Source: JBCCSZ01 sp039199225 (GTDB lineage Bacteria > Bacteroidota > Bacteroidia > Chitinophagales > Saprospiraceae). From it: 14,910 nucleotides of DNA. A program made the position numbers and the translations under genes. The stretch covers positions 1 to 14,910 of the forward strand of contig JBCCSZ010000200.1 of NCBI GenBank assembly GCA_039199225.1, in the 5' to 3' direction. Below, in pieces: positions 14,668 to 14,910 of the stretch; within the stretch, counting starts at the first letter, position 1; each line of letters begins with the position of its first letter. Under the pieces are notes generated by a model, which saw only the letters and a list, made by a program, of their open reading frames with translations, did not search any database and was not told the DNA's origin.

Positions 14668-14910
14668 GATTTTTGTGTTTGGTTACAGATGTAATTTGAT
14701 CGTTCCACTCAATAAGCAAGAATGGACCAAAGTAAATGCTTAGACAAAATTGCCTGCATTGTATCTACCCTTGTCATCCGACACGACAATGGAAGGTACA
14801 CCAATGGCCATACATTAGCTTTCGGCTAAGTGTGAACTACGTGTATTCAAGCAGTAAGTGCCTAGACAAAATTGTGTTATCCTTAGTTTGAAATGAATTT
14901 CATCTATAGA
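14668..14910. other. upstream region of the large T9SS protein with a 22-bp direct repeat
   Basis: No gene is seen up to the window edge. A 22-bp string, AGTAARTGCYTAGACAAAATTG, occurs at 14731-14752 and 14853-14874 (two differences, 122 bp apart, same orientation). Adjacent to the first copy the minus strand reads TTACTTTG (14735-14728), one base off the TAnnTTTG -7 consensus, 60 bp before the ATG. The repeats may be operators or duplicated promoter sections. Confidence 0.5.

Overview
The window looks like a chromosomal segment of a member of the Bacteroidota, most likely a free-living or marine lineage of the Saprospiria/Lewinella kind. The phylum call rests on a type IX secretion (T9SS) C-terminal sorting domain on a very large secreted protein, on at least two TAnnTTTG-type -7 promoter elements, and on A/T-rich leaders without clear Shine-Dalgarno sequences. 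The class-level guess is inference from the protein style (thrombospondin type 3 repeats plus HYR domains plus T9SS tail). Every gene but one is on the minus strand. No tRNA, rRNA, IS element or CRISPR array was seen.

Layout from left to right. (1) 1-2.7 kb is an AT-rich, gene-poor stretch with a small three-helix membrane protein, a 116-aa protein of unknown function, a 600-bp gap, an orphan ECF sigma factor, and another gap with one doubtful 65-codon frame. (2) 2.7-4.6 kb holds a SnoaL-like (NTF2-fold) protein on the plus strand. It faces a two-gene minus-strand operon (MORN/TonB-C-like secreted protein, then a lipoprotein, joined by an ATGA overlap). A strong hairpin that contains the lipoprotein stop codon separates them. 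(3) 4.7-8.3 kb is the class Ia ribonucleotide reductase pair, nrdB then nrdA, with all catalytic residues intact and a strong intrinsic terminator after nrdA. (4) 8.3-10.9 kb holds a CorA-family divalent-cation transporter and a putative zinc-metalloprotease-like protein (HELVH). These two genes sit between two intergenic regions that both carry DnaA-box sequences. (5) 10.9-14.7 kb is a single 1252-aa T9SS cargo protein: signal peptide, domain A, Ca-binding type 3 repeats interleaved with two HYR domains, a second copy of domain A, a fibronectin-like segment and the sorting domain.

The nrd genes supply deoxynucleotides for replication. The perfect DnaA boxes in the nrdB leader suggest either replication-linked control of nrd or proximity to an origin. 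A short motif (TAG[T/C]GTTTCAC) recurs in the leaders of nrdB, nrdA and the HELVH gene, and may be a shared operator. The most unusual protein-level observation is the pair of related, apparently undescribed ~200-residue domains that bracket the calcium-binding stalk of the large surface protein. No complete new defence or mobile system was found.
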